Source of the DNA: Thermosynechococcus sp. CL-1
GTDB lineage: Bacteria > Cyanobacteriota > Cyanobacteriia > Thermosynechococcales > Thermosynechococcaceae
Length of the DNA: 64,000 nt
NCBI RefSeq assembly: GCF_008386235.1
Contig: NZ_CP040671.1
Location: 1,614,001 to 1,678,000, forward strand
Reading direction: 5' to 3'
This document shows positions 44,303 to 53,854 of the stretch, piece after piece (position 1 is the first letter of the stretch; every line of letters begins with the position of its first letter). Both the position numbers and the translations under genes were made by a program. A model generated the notes under the pieces. That model ran no database searches. It was not told the origin of the DNA and saw only the letters and a program-made list of their open reading frames with translations.

Positions 44303-45328
44303 TTAGTAGTGGATGCGGGGGTCAATCCAAGCATTGAGCAAGTCAACGAGAATACTGGCGGCGACCACAATCACGGCAAAGAAAACCACAATGCCCTGTA
44401 CGGTTGGATAGTCCCGCAGCGCGATCGCCTCGTAGAGTCGCTGACCCAACCCCGGCCAAGAAAACGTCACCTCTGTCAACACGGCTCCCCCCAAGAGGCT
44501 CGCAAGGGTCAGCCCCAAAACCGTGATCACCGGAATCAGGGCATTCTTGAGGGCATGGTGAATGAGAATCCGATGCTCAGGGATACCACGGGCACGGGCG
44601 GCTTCCACATAATCGGCCACTAGGGTTTGCTTGAGATTCACCCGCACAATGCGCTCAAAGATACCACTGAGGACGATCGCCAGCGTCAATGCAGGCAGGA
44701 GCAAGTAACTAAAAGCAGTTCCCAGTTGGTGGAGATTGCCATTCAGGAGCGCATCCAGCAGATACAGCCCTGTGGGACCTTGGGGGGGTGTTTCCGTGAT
44801 TGGGTAGCGGGTACCCAAGGGAAGCCAACGCAGATTCACCGCAAAGAGCAGTTGCAAGAGCATCCCCAGCCAAAAGAGGGGCAAAGCATAGGTGATGATG
44901 CCAAAGAGACGCCCTCCGATATCCCAAGCAGTGCCAGATTTGACCGCAGCCAGACTGCCAATGAGCACCCCTAAACCAAAGGCGATCGCCAGACTCGCAA
45001 GGCCTAATTCTGCCGTTGCAGGAAAATGCTGAGCAATGATACTCGTGACGGCTTCCCCTTGACTGGTGAGGGAGGTTCCCAGATCAAATCGCAGGAGTTG
45101 CCCTAAGTAAGTCAAGTATTGCTGCCACAGGGGTTGAGCCAAGCCCAATTGTTCTCGCAAGGCCTCTTTGACAGCCGCCGGAGCACGGGGACCTAAAATC
45201 GCATCCACGGGATCCCCCGGCGTGGCTCGCAGCAGCAAAAAGACGACGGTGACAATCGTCCACAGCATCAGCGGCGCCAGTAAAAGCCGCAGGAGCAGGT
45301 ACCCCTGCAATGCCCGCAGACGAGACAT
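44303..45328 (-). CDS. ABC transporter permease, dipeptide/nickel type (DppB-like)
   Basis: A 341-residue inner-membrane permease with about six helices. Family marks are the N-terminal LLRATPGDPVDAILG and the EAA loop, VEAARARGIPEHRILIHHAL. The C-terminus is the usual LNAWIDPRIHY. It would import peptides or similar solutes with a second permease, ATPases and a binding protein, but none of these is encoded nearby. Partner genes must lie elsewhere, as is common in small cyanobacterial genomes. Confidence 0.92.
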   Translation of the reverse strand: MSRLRALQGYLLLRLLLAPLMLWTIVTVVFLLLRATPGDPVDAILGPRAPAAVKEALREQLGLAQPLWQQYLTYLGQLLRFDLGTSLTSQGEAVTSIIAQHFPATAELGLASLAIAFGLGVLIGSLAAVKSGTAWDIGGRLFGIITYALPLFWLGMLLQLLFAVNLRWLPLGTRYPITETPPQGPTGLYLLDALLNGNLHQLGTAFSYLLLPALTLAIVLSGIFERIVRVNLKQTLVADYVEAARARGIPEHRILIHHALKNALIPVITVLGLTLASLLGGAVLTEVTFSWPGLGQRLYEAIALRDYPTVQGIVVFFAVIVVAASILVDLLNAWIDPRIHY

Positions 45329-45340
45329 GAATTGCTCGAG

Positions 45341-45568
45341 TTATTCTTGGGGTGGGTTCGCCGCTCGCTGGCGATCGCGCTCAATCGAGGCCAAAAGACG
45401 TTTGGGATAGCTATCCGCTGCAATTTGCAGAATTTGATCGAGGGGCGTATCATTCATAAACTTGGTGGCGGCAGCAATGTACTCACGGTTGGGACAGCGA
45501 TCGCCAAGGACACAGCCATTGACACAGGCCTCTGCACAATTAATCGTTTCTGGCGTTAGTTCGCTCAT
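45341..45568 (-). CDS. Conserved small protein with four clustered cysteines
   Basis: This 75-residue protein has four Cys near the start (INCAEACVNGCVLGDRCPN), spaced x3, x3 and x6, which could bind zinc or an Fe-S cluster. The rest is helical and charged. I do not recognise a named family. It lies 12 bases upstream of the permease gene on the same strand, so both may share a transcript. Confidence 0.68.
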   Translation of the reverse strand: MSELTPETINCAEACVNGCVLGDRCPNREYIAAATKFMNDTPLDQILQIAADSYPKRLLASIERDRQRAANPPQE

Positions 45569-45690
45569 GGCAGCTCTCCGAGGAATCCTTCAAATTTTAG
45601 CAAGGGGAAGCCACGCAAAAATTGGCAATGATTGCCCTACCCCCTAGGCTAGAATCGTACTGGCAAGGCAAACGTTGGGCAGGAGGCAGA

Positions 45691-46536
45691 ATGCGCAAGA
45701 AATGGATCACTCTTTTAGTGTTGGTGTTGGGGATGATTCCCTTCATCGCCATTTCTGTCATGCCCCTACTCACCAGTGCCTTTACGTCACCCCAAGCTAC
45801 CCCTAGCCCTGTGGCCAGTCCCCCCGCCACTGACAAAGTTGCCGAACTGCAAGCCCAAGAAAAGGGCTATCAACTGGTGCTGGAGCGTGAACCCAACAAT
45901 GCCACAGCCTTAGAAGGGTTGGTGCTGGCTCGGTTGCAACTGATTCAACTGGGCAAAGGAGAAATTGCTAGCGTCATTGACCCCCTGCGCCGCTTAGCTG
46001 CTCAGCGCCCCGAACAAACCGATTATGCGATTCTGCTGGGACAGGCACAGCAGCAAACGGGCGATCGCGAGGGGGCTGCCCAAACCTTTCAGGGGGTTCT
46101 TGCTAAATCTCCGGGGAACCTCAATGCCCTGCGGGGGCTTGTGGATCTCTACCTCAAGGAAAATCGTCCCCAAGCGGCTATTGGTTTGATTGAAGAGACC
46201 CTGCAAGGGGCAGAGCAAGCCAACAAAGTCCAACCAGGGAGCGTCGATGTCACGGCGGTACAACTTCTCCTTGGCGATGTCTATATGGCGCAAAAACGCT
46301 ACGATGAGGCGCTGACCCTCTTCCAAAATCTGGGCAAAGAAAACCCCAACGATTTTCGCCCGGTGCTTGCCCAAGCGATGGCACTGACGGAACAGGGGAA
46401 AAAGACAGAAGCTGCGCCTCTGTATGCCAAAGCCGTGGAACTTGCACCCGCCAAATATAAAGATGCCATTCAGCAGGCAGCGCAGCAGGTGCAAAAGGAA
46501 TCTCCAGCAACCCCTGAACCCCCGCCACAGCAATAG
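45691..46536 (+). CDS. Membrane-anchored TPR protein
   Basis: This 281-residue protein starts at the ATG at 45691, with AGGAGG six bases upstream. One N-terminal membrane anchor (residues 5-27) is followed by a Pro/Thr-rich linker and then at least four tetratricopeptide-like repeats from residue 45 on. Examples are YAILLGQAQQQTGDREGAAQ and LLLGDVYMAQKRYDEALTLF. It ends in a Pro/Gln-rich tail. It is probably a scaffold at the thylakoid or plasma membrane; the partner is unknown. Confidence 0.84.
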   Translation: MRKKWITLLVLVLGMIPFIAISVMPLLTSAFTSPQATPSPVASPPATDKVAELQAQEKGYQLVLEREPNNATALEGLVLARLQLIQLGKGEIASVIDPLRRLAAQRPEQTDYAILLGQAQQQTGDREGAAQTFQGVLAKSPGNLNALRGLVDLYLKENRPQAAIGLIEETLQGAEQANKVQPGSVDVTAVQLLLGDVYMAQKRYDEALTLFQNLGKENPNDFRPVLAQAMALTEQGKKTEAAPLYAKAVELAPAKYKDAIQQAAQQVQKESPATPEPPPQQ

Positions 46537-46540
46537 AGGC

Positions 46541-47080
46541 CTAAACTTGCTGTTGCAGTTCCTCTAGGCGAGCCAGTACTTCCTGACTGTGGATCGCGGG
46601 ATTCACTTTGACAAACCGCTCGCGCAATATCCCCTCAGGATCGATGATGAAACTGTGGCGCAGCGAGACAAACCCCAACCAAGAGCCATAGGCCTTGCTG
46701 ACGCGGCCATCGGGGTCAGAGAGGAGGGGAAAGGTCAAGCCTTCACTGTCACAGAAATCTTCGTGGGAGTCCACGGAGTCGGCACTGACGCCAATGACTT
46801 CAGCATTGTGGGCATGAAATTGCTCAATATCCCGCTGAAAGCGTTGGGCTTCGAGGGTACAGCCAGAGGTAAAGTCCTTGGGGTAAAAGTACAGCACCAC
46901 CCACTTGCCGCGATAATCCTTCAGGGAAATGGGCTGGCCATCGACACTGCTGGGAAGAGAAAAGTCGGGTGCTGGGGCATTGAGGGGCGGCAATTCACCC
47001 CCGAGAGCCCAAATGGGAACTGATGGGCTCAGAAACAGAATCAAACTCAAAAGGGCAACAAGTAGTGAGCGCAAGAACAT
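46541..47080 (-). CDS. Exported PrxQ-type peroxiredoxin
   Basis: This 179-residue peroxiredoxin has an N-terminal signal peptide (MFLRSLLVALLSLILFLSPS, cleavage near ALG). The catalytic Cys sits in YPKDFTSGCTLEAQRFQRD. No Cys follows five residues later, but one occurs in HEDFCDSEG, so the resolving Cys differs from the cytosolic paralogue. It is likely placed in the thylakoid lumen or periplasm. It converges on the TPR gene with four bases between stops. Confidence 0.9.
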   Translation of the reverse strand: MFLRSLLVALLSLILFLSPSVPIWALGGELPPLNAPAPDFSLPSSVDGQPISLKDYRGKWVVLYFYPKDFTSGCTLEAQRFQRDIEQFHAHNAEVIGVSADSVDSHEDFCDSEGLTFPLLSDPDGRVSKAYGSWLGFVSLRHSFIIDPEGILRERFVKVNPAIHSQEVLARLEELQQQV

Positions 47081-47155
47081 GGCTAAATCGCTAAACTGGC
47101 CTTAGGAAAGCATCTAGCTGCACTGTACCGTAGTTTTAACGATTTTTCGAGGTTG

Positions 47156-50026
47156 ATGCCGTCCCTCTCCGTTGTACAGTTTATGCCCCGTTGGTTGCGC
47201 TGGCTCTCTGGCCTCGTGCTGGCGATCGCCCTTGGGGTGGGGCTGTGCCGCTTGATTGCCGAAAGCCTCTGGTTTGATCAACTGGGCTATTTGGCGGTGG
47301 TCTGGCAGCGCTGGAGTGTCCAAGCTTTACTGTTTCTGGCGGTTGCGGGGGCATCGGCACTGTTCTATGGCTGGCAGCAACACTGGCTCCTGCGGCAACG
47401 CACCGTGACCCTCGATCCCATCCTGACCGCCCAGAGTACCTATCGGGGGCTGGGGCTGTGGCGGCTTTTGTTGTGTGCCAGTGGTCTCATTTGGTTGCTA
47501 ATTGTTGCTACTTACCACATTGGGGCGATCGCGCTGCAACTGTGGCAACAGCGTTCAGAAATCACCTTTAACAGCCCTCTGCTGCCGCAATTGAGTGTCT
47601 GGCGGGTGGCAGAGCTATCACTGCTAGTGGTGCAGAATCCTTGGCTACTGGTGCCGAGTTTGGCGGCATTGCTACTGGGGTTGTGGTTGCCCCTGCGCCT
47701 CTTTCAGGGGGTTGCAATTCTCTTGAGCGTTGCCATGGGGGCGATCGCCTGCCTGAGCTGGCCGGTGGTGCTCAAGGGACTGTTTGCCGCCAGTGATCCC
47801 CATACGGAACCGCTATTTCGCCATTCCATTAGCTTTTACCTGTTTGAAATCCCCCTGTGGGAACTGTTGCGCCTATGGCTGGTGAACCTCAGTGTTGTCG
47901 GCTTAGGGGGAACGGCCTTGGGTTATCTCCTTGCCAATGAAAGTCTCAGTCATGGCAAATTCCTCGGCTTCGTGCGATCGCAACGGCGGCATTTACAGGG
48001 CTTAAGTGCCTTTGTCTTTGCCACAGTGGCCTTTAGCTTCTGGCTAGAACGCTATAAACTTCTTTATTCGACCAATGGGGCTGCCTTTGGCGCCGGCTAT
48101 ACCGACGTCACTGTACGCTTACCCCTCTATGGTTGGCTTTCAGCCTCGGCTTTTGGCGTCGCCTGTTTACTGGCTTGGTCAGCGATTCGACGGGGCGGCG
48201 AAGGGCAGCGGCGGCTAGGACCGATCGCCCCCGGCCTCTTTGGCTTTACATTGGGCTATTTGGTGGTCATCCTGATTGCCGATTGGCTCCTGCCCACAGC
48301 CATTGAAGCGGCCATTGTTCAACCCAATCAACTGCAACGGGAACTCCCCTACATTCAACGCACCATTACCCACACCCGCGAAGGCTTTAACCTTGAAAAA
48401 ATGCGGGTCGAACCCTTTCAGCCGGAAAATAACCTCAACGCCGAGATCATTGCTGCCAACGCCGCCACCACCCGCAATATCCGCCTTTGGGATACCCGCC
48501 CCCTTTTAGAAACGAACCGGCAACTGCAACAACTGCGCTCCTACTATCGGTTTCCAGCGGCCTTTTTGGATCGCTACTATCTCAAACTATCCCCTGAGCA
48601 AGACCAATCAGAAATTCGCCAAGTCCTCATTGCCGCTCGCGAAGTGGACTACAGTGCGGTTCAGCGCTTTGCCCGTACTTGGATTAACGAGCACTTGGTC
48701 TTTACCCACGGCTATGGCTTCACCATGAGTCCCGTGAATACCGCCGAAGCCAATGGTCTGCCCAAATACTTTGTCCGCGATATTGGCGATACGGGTGAGC
48801 TACTGGTCGATCCGCCGCAAATCCGTGAAAGCATTCCCTTTTTCTACCCCCGGATCTACTACGGTGAACTCACCCATACCTATGTCTTTGCCCCTTCGGC
48901 GGTTCCAGAGCTGGATTTTCCCCGTGGCGCCGAAAATGTCTATAACCACTACGACGGTACGGGGGGGGTTCCCATTGCCAGTTGGTGGCGGCGCTTGGTC
49001 TACGGTGTCTATTTTGGTGACTGGCAACTGCTGTTGACCCCCAATTTACGACCGGACTCACGGGTGCTTTTTCGCCGCTTAATTCAAGAGCGGGTGCGGG
49101 CGATCGCCCCCTTTTTACGTTTTGACAGTGAACCCTACCTTGTGGTCGCCGATCCACGCTCTGAACAGGACATTGCCGCCAGTCCTAGCGCCACAGGGGT
49201 GAGCTATCTCTACTGGATTATTGATGCCTATACCGTCAGTCGCTACTATCCCTATGGCGATCCCGGCGAGCACTCCTTTAACTACATTCGCAACTCTGTC
49301 AAAGTGGTGGTGGATGCCTATAACGGCGATGTCACGTTTTATGTGGTGGAACCCGACGATGTCATAATTCGCACGTGGCAGCGGGTTTTTCCAACCCTCT
49401 TTCATCCCCTGAGTGCCATGCCCCACCGCCTCTACCGCCACATTCGCTATCCCATTGATTTGATGCAGGTGCAGTCGGAACAACTCCTGAAATACCACAT
49501 GACGGATCCCGTGGTCTTTTACAACCGCGAAGACCTCTGGCAAATTCCCAAGGAGATTTACCGCGAAAAACCCCAAGCCGTTGCCCCTTACTATCTCATT
49601 ACCAAGCTGCCCATTGGCTACACTGAGGAGTTTATTCTGCTTGTTCCCTTTACGCCCGTGAATCGTCCCAACCTCATTGGTTGGCTAGCGGCTCGCTCCG
49701 ATGGTCAAAACTATGGCAAGCTCCTGCTGTACGTCTTTCCCAAGCAAGAACTGGTTTTTGGCCCTGAACAAATGGAGGCGCGGATCAATCAAGACCCAAT
49801 GATTTCACAGCAAATTTCCCTCTGGAATCGCCAAGGGTCAAGATCGGTGCAGGGAAATCTTCTGATTATCCCCATCGAGCGATCGCTCCTCTACGTCGAA
49901 CCCATTTACCTCGAAGCCGATCAAAATCAACTGCCCACCTTGGCACGGGTCATTGTTATGGACAATCAGCGGATTGTGATGGCACCTACCCTAGAGGAGG
50001 CTTTGCAAAAACTGTTTCCTGATTAA
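47156..50026 (+). CDS. UPF0182 family membrane protein
   Basis: A 956-residue protein of the UPF0182 family (PF03699), whose function is unknown. The first 400 residues have about seven membrane helices, with the early ESLWFDQLGYLAVVWQRW motif. The rest is a large extracytoplasmic domain with conserved segments such as IRLWDTRPLLETNRQLQQLR and YHMTDPVVFYNREDLW. The start may be the ATG at 47156 (GAGG upstream) or at 47183. Length is typical. It is the last core gene before the foreign island. Confidence 0.92.
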   Translation: MPSLSVVQFMPRWLRWLSGLVLAIALGVGLCRLIAESLWFDQLGYLAVVWQRWSVQALLFLAVAGASALFYGWQQHWLLRQRTVTLDPILTAQSTYRGLGLWRLLLCASGLIWLLIVATYHIGAIALQLWQQRSEITFNSPLLPQLSVWRVAELSLLVVQNPWLLVPSLAALLLGLWLPLRLFQGVAILLSVAMGAIACLSWPVVLKGLFAASDPHTEPLFRHSISFYLFEIPLWELLRLWLVNLSVVGLGGTALGYLLANESLSHGKFLGFVRSQRRHLQGLSAFVFATVAFSFWLERYKLLYSTNGAAFGAGYTDVTVRLPLYGWLSASAFGVACLLAWSAIRRGGEGQRRLGPIAPGLFGFTLGYLVVILIADWLLPTAIEAAIVQPNQLQRELPYIQRTITHTREGFNLEKMRVEPFQPENNLNAEIIAANAATTRNIRLWDTRPLLETNRQLQQLRSYYRFPAAFLDRYYLKLSPEQDQSEIRQVLIAAREVDYSAVQRFARTWINEHLVFTHGYGFTMSPVNTAEANGLPKYFVRDIGDTGELLVDPPQIRESIPFFYPRIYYGELTHTYVFAPSAVPELDFPRGAENVYNHYDGTGGVPIASWWRRLVYGVYFGDWQLLLTPNLRPDSRVLFRRLIQERVRAIAPFLRFDSEPYLVVADPRSEQDIAASPSATGVSYLYWIIDAYTVSRYYPYGDPGEHSFNYIRNSVKVVVDAYNGDVTFYVVEPDDVIIRTWQRVFPTLFHPLSAMPHRLYRHIRYPIDLMQVQSEQLLKYHMTDPVVFYNREDLWQIPKEIYREKPQAVAPYYLITKLPIGYTEEFILLVPFTPVNRPNLIGWLAARSDGQNYGKLLLYVFPKQELVFGPEQMEARINQDPMISQQISLWNRQGSRSVQGNLLIIPIERSLLYVEPIYLEADQNQLPTLARVIVMDNQRIVMAPTLEEALQKLFPD

Positions 50027-50463
50027 TTTTCATCGCAGAAACGTTGAAAGATAGTTTAATTGGTATTACTTCCGTAATGGGAGCACCTGATTTCTCATCA
50101 GCAGTGACAGATTCCATGGTTTCGGAGTGGGCTTTTCCCCTTGGTTGACTAAATGGCGAGAGGAGGGGTCTGTAATAACCAATCGACTGCTGGGCTTCGG
50201 CCTGTTATTTCACCGTCTGTCTCTTGGAAGCTAGTGCAGGCTGCCAGAATCCGACCCATACTTGTTGCAGAAATGCAGGTAAAAGCGCACTCACTTTCGA
50301 TACTCAGGCCATTGTTCTGTTTGGGTATTTTGCTTAGATAGCAGGTTAAGTATGGGGTCTCTATGCTGTTTATCTTTACAAATTAAGTCCTTGCATACGT
50401 ATCTACTATTGCAGTTTAATTACTGGTTAGCTTTCAAAACCACCAATCTGCAGACAGGACTTG
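50027..50463. other. Left border of the foreign island
   Basis: About 440 bases with no supported gene. The first part is AT-rich, and no terminal repeat, tRNA or integrase is visible. AGGA lies just before the ATG of mod at 50464. The transition to high-GC foreign sequence occurs at or just before this point. Confidence 0.5.
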
Positions 50464-51731
50464 ATGGCCCGAAAAAAGAAGACCGAGACCAAGCGTCCGA
50501 TCGCACCCTACGAGTATCGGGACAAAGCGCGCGTCAACAACCCGCCCGTTGGGCTGGTCACGCCCGAAACCGACCCCGACACCGGACAGCAGAAAAAGCG
50601 CTACGCCTACGACCCGCACCTCGACCCGCAACTGGTCTGGGCGGGCAAAGCCGAGCATACCTCGTTTGAAGTTCCCACCGTCTCCCTGCACGTCCACGAG
50701 CGCATTGACCCGCGCACAATTATCGAGGCGGTGCGCAAGAAAAATGGGCAACAGGAACCGGTGCAACTGGGGTTGTTCGAGGTCGAGCGCCAAGAACCCT
50801 TGCACAAGGTCGTCGAGTTCTACCAACACAAGCACGACTGGAGCAACCGCCTGATCGCCGGCGATTCGCTGCTGGTGATGAACTCGCTGCTGGAAAAGGA
50901 GGGCATGGCCGGCAAGGTGCAGATGATCTACATTGACCCGCCCTACGGCATCAAGTACGGCTCCAACTTCCAGCCCTTCGTCAACAAGCGCGACGTGAAG
51001 GACGGCAAGGACGAGGACTTAACTAGCGAGCCGGAGCAGATCCGCGCCTTCCGCGATACTTGGGAGCTGGGCATCCACTCCTACCTCACGTATCTTCGCG
51101 ACCGGCTGCTTCTGGCGCGGGAACTGCTCACCGAGAGCGGCAGCATCTTCATGCAGATCTCAGATGAGAACGTGCACCGCGTGCGCTGTTTGATGGATGA
51201 GGTGTTCGGGGCGGGGAATTTTGTAAGACAAATATCTTTCCGCAAAACATCGCCTCTTGGGTTTGGAGAATTACCGAGAGTTCACGATATCATTAATTTG
51301 GTATGCGAAAAACAGGGAGGGCGTGAAATATAGGCAGCTTTACACGGAGAAGAGTCTTGATGAATCCTGGTTTGGATTCGTAGAGTTGCCGAGTGGAGAG
51401 GTAAAACCAATTCGTGCATTGTCAACCGAGCTTGACCAAATTGAAGGATCAAAGAGGCTGGCTTTGGGTGACCTCAAGTCTTCTGGTTACACCGAGTCTT
51501 GCACCTATGACTTTGAGTTCTCAGGAAGGATCATATCGGCACAGAGGAAAAGCTGGCGCACACATAGGGAGGGAATGCAACGCCTTATTACCGCTTGCAG
51601 ACTATACGACACCGGCAACATTCCAAGATACAAGCAATGCTTTGATGATTTTCCTCTCCAGCAGATTGACAACCTTTGGAATGATACTGCCGCTGACCAC
51701 CGACCTTGGCGACCTGGTGTTCGACCCGACC

Positions 51732-52595
51732 TGTGTGCGGAAGGGGACGAGGGTGTGGGTTTGCGGCTCCTCCCCGGCCCTCCCTACACGTGGGGAGGGA
51801 GAAGCCCTATCCCCCCGCGTGCGGGGGGATGACAGGGGGGCTACCCTCATCGCCATCGAAGACATCCACCCCGGCGACTACCTGCTGGCGCATGACGGCT
51901 TGCCCCATCGCGTCGTGCGCACGATACGGCGAATGTATCGCGGCGTGATGATCGGCATCCGGCACGACCTTAGCGGGCAAACCCTATGGCTTACGCCCGA
52001 TCACAGGGTGTTGGCCCACAGACGACCGCACAGCCTGGGTGGACATTCCGACTGGTCAGGTATTCCCAAAGCGCTGCGCGGCAGAAGCAAAATACTCCGC
52101 AAGGAAATGACTCCGCCTGAACGGAAACTTTGGAAAGTCTTGCGAGGCAATGGGTTGGGCTTTACCTTCAGACGTCAGCACCCTATTGGCCCCTATATCG
52201 CCGATTTCTATTGCCGTGAAGCTGCCTTAGTGGTAGAAGTGGACGGCGCCATGGCTCATGGCACTCCGGCCGCCATGGAACATGACCGTGTTCGCGATGA
52301 GTTCATGCACGCGCTGAATCTAAAAGTGCTGCGTGTTCCCGCCGCAGAAGTAGAGCATAATCTCGAAGGGGTTTGCACTGCTATTGAACAGGCGTGTAAA
52401 GAGCAACTTTCGCCAGAGTATGCCCAGTGGATGGAGGCAGAGCAGATACAAGAGGGAGACATCCTGTTCCACGGTCCCGACCGCGTTCCCGTGCGCGTTG
52501 TGGAGGTGGTTAGAGACTTGTCCGAGGAAGAGGTTTACGATTTAGAAGTAGAGGACGCTCACTCGTTTATAACGGAAGTCTGCGCCGTACACAAC
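51732..52595 (+). other. Intein with embedded DUF559/Vsr-like endonuclease in the mod gene
   Basis: The reading frame between DPT and CGSGTT is a complete 288-residue intein. It begins with Cys1 (CVRKGTRVW) and block A continues as TLIAIEDIHPGDYLLAHDG. Block B is LWLTPDHRVLAHRR, with the TxxH pattern. Block F is EEVYDLEVEDAHSFITEV, and the end is VHN followed by Cys+1 of the host. Between B and F lies a nuclease with RRQHPIGPYIADFYC, VVEVDGAMAH and LKVLRVPAAEV, the pattern of DUF559/very-short-patch-repair-like endonucleases. No LAGLIDADG motif is present. A palindromic insertion of about 27 residues interrupts block A. All residues needed for splicing appear to be present. Confidence 0.92.
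51778..51828. repeat. Two palindromes inserted in frame in intein block A
   Basis: CCCTCCC (51778-51784) pairs with GGGAGGG (51793-51799), and CCCCCC (51811-51816) with GGGGGG (51823-51828). Together they encode the extra low-complexity residues PALPTRGEGEALSPRVRGD between CVRKGTRVW and TLIAIED. This looks like a REP-like mobile palindrome carried from the donor genome. Confidence 0.75.
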
Positions 52596-52892
52596 TGCGG
52601 CAGCGGCACGACGGCCTATGTGGCCGAGCAGTGGGGCCGGCGCTGGATCACCTGCGACACCTCGCGCGTGGCGCTCACCCTCGCCCGCCAGCGCCTGATG
52701 ACCGCGGTCTTCGACTACTACGAGCTGGCGCATCCCGAAGAGGGGGTGAGCAGCGGCTTCAAGTACAAGACCGTGCCGCATGTGACACTCAAGTCCATCG
52801 CCAACAACCCAGAGATCGACGGCATCTACGCCCGCATGCACCCAGCCATCGAACAGGCGCTGGCGGACCTCAACGCCGCGCTGCGTCTCCCC

Positions 52893-52921
52893 TCTCCCGC
52901 TGGGAGACCCCCTGACGGGGG
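52893..52921. repeat. Second palindromic insertion in the mod gene
   Basis: TCTCCC/GGGAGA (52893-52907) and CCCCC/GGGGG (52908-52921) sit in frame after LNAALR. They encode LPSPAGRPPDGGRWAGGE, a Pro/Gly/Arg-rich run unlike the rest of the protein. It is the same type of element as at 51,778. Confidence 0.7.
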
Positions 52922-53854
52922 CAGGTGGGCCGGGGGTGAGGGCTATCCCCGTTTCAAGGTCACGCAAGGCATCCGGGCCGGGCAATTCGTGGACTTTGCC
53001 GCGCCGGACAGCGCCACCTTCACCATGCCCGCCGGCCAGGTGGTCAAGGTCAATGAGCTGGTGGAGTGGGAGGTGCCCTTTGTGTTCCCTGCCGACTGGC
53101 CGGAAGCGGCCCGCAAACCCTTTGACGCCTTCCACGCCGCCCGCCGCGCGATGCAAAAGGCCATAGATGAGGCGATCGCCCGCCACGCGCCGCAGGAAAC
53201 CCTTTACGACCAGCCCTTGGTGGACCGCAAGAAGGTGCGCGTCACTGGCCCGTTCACGGTGGAGGCCGTGCCCGCGCCGGCGGTCAAGTCGCCGGAGGAG
53301 ATTCTCGAAGCCAGATCCCAACCAGCCGACACATCCATCGCCCGCTCGGGCGAGACGCTGCGCCAAGCCGAATGGCGCGACGAACTGCTGCGCGCCGGCA
53401 TCCGCGGCAAGGCGGGGCAGTACATCCGCTTCGCGCGCCTAGAGCCGCTGCCCGGCTGCCGCTTTTTGCACGCCGACGGCGAGACGCGCCCCAGCGACGA
53501 AGGTGCCGATTCGGTGCGCGAGCCCGGCCCGGCCGACAGCCCGATGCGCGTGGTGGTCTCCTTCGGCCCTGAACACGCGCCGCTGGAACAGCGCCAAGTG
53601 CAACGGGCATGGGAAGAAGCCCAGCAGCTTGTCCCTAAGCCGAAACTGCTGGTCTTCGCCGCCTTCCAGTTCGACCCGGAAGCCGCCAAGGATATTGACG
53701 AGATGAAGCCGAAACTCGCGGGTATGCAGTTTCTGAAGGTGCAGATGAACGCCGATCTGCTCACCGACGACCTCAAGAAAAAGCGCGCCAGCAACGAATC
53801 GTTCTGGCTCATCGGCCAGCCGATCGAGAGTTTGAAGATTATGGAGATTGACAC

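Noticed and set aside
51414-51731. N-terminal extension of the intein-bearing frame as a genuine protein start
   Set aside because: Most of this stretch is out of frame with the real mod coding sequence until TTDLGDLVFDPT; earlier residues have no family resemblance.
51257-51832. A separate 191-residue protein between the two mod frames
   Set aside because: It is the middle part of the same methyltransferase, in another frame because of two frameshifts.
52062-52400. The DUF559 nuclease as an independent insertion gene
   Set aside because: It lies in the same frame between intein blocks B and F with no start or stop of its own, so it is the intein endonuclease domain.
52542-53366. A 274-codon minus-strand frame opposite mod
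   Set aside because: Shadow of a high-GC gene; the plus-strand frame carries the recognisable methyltransferase sequence.
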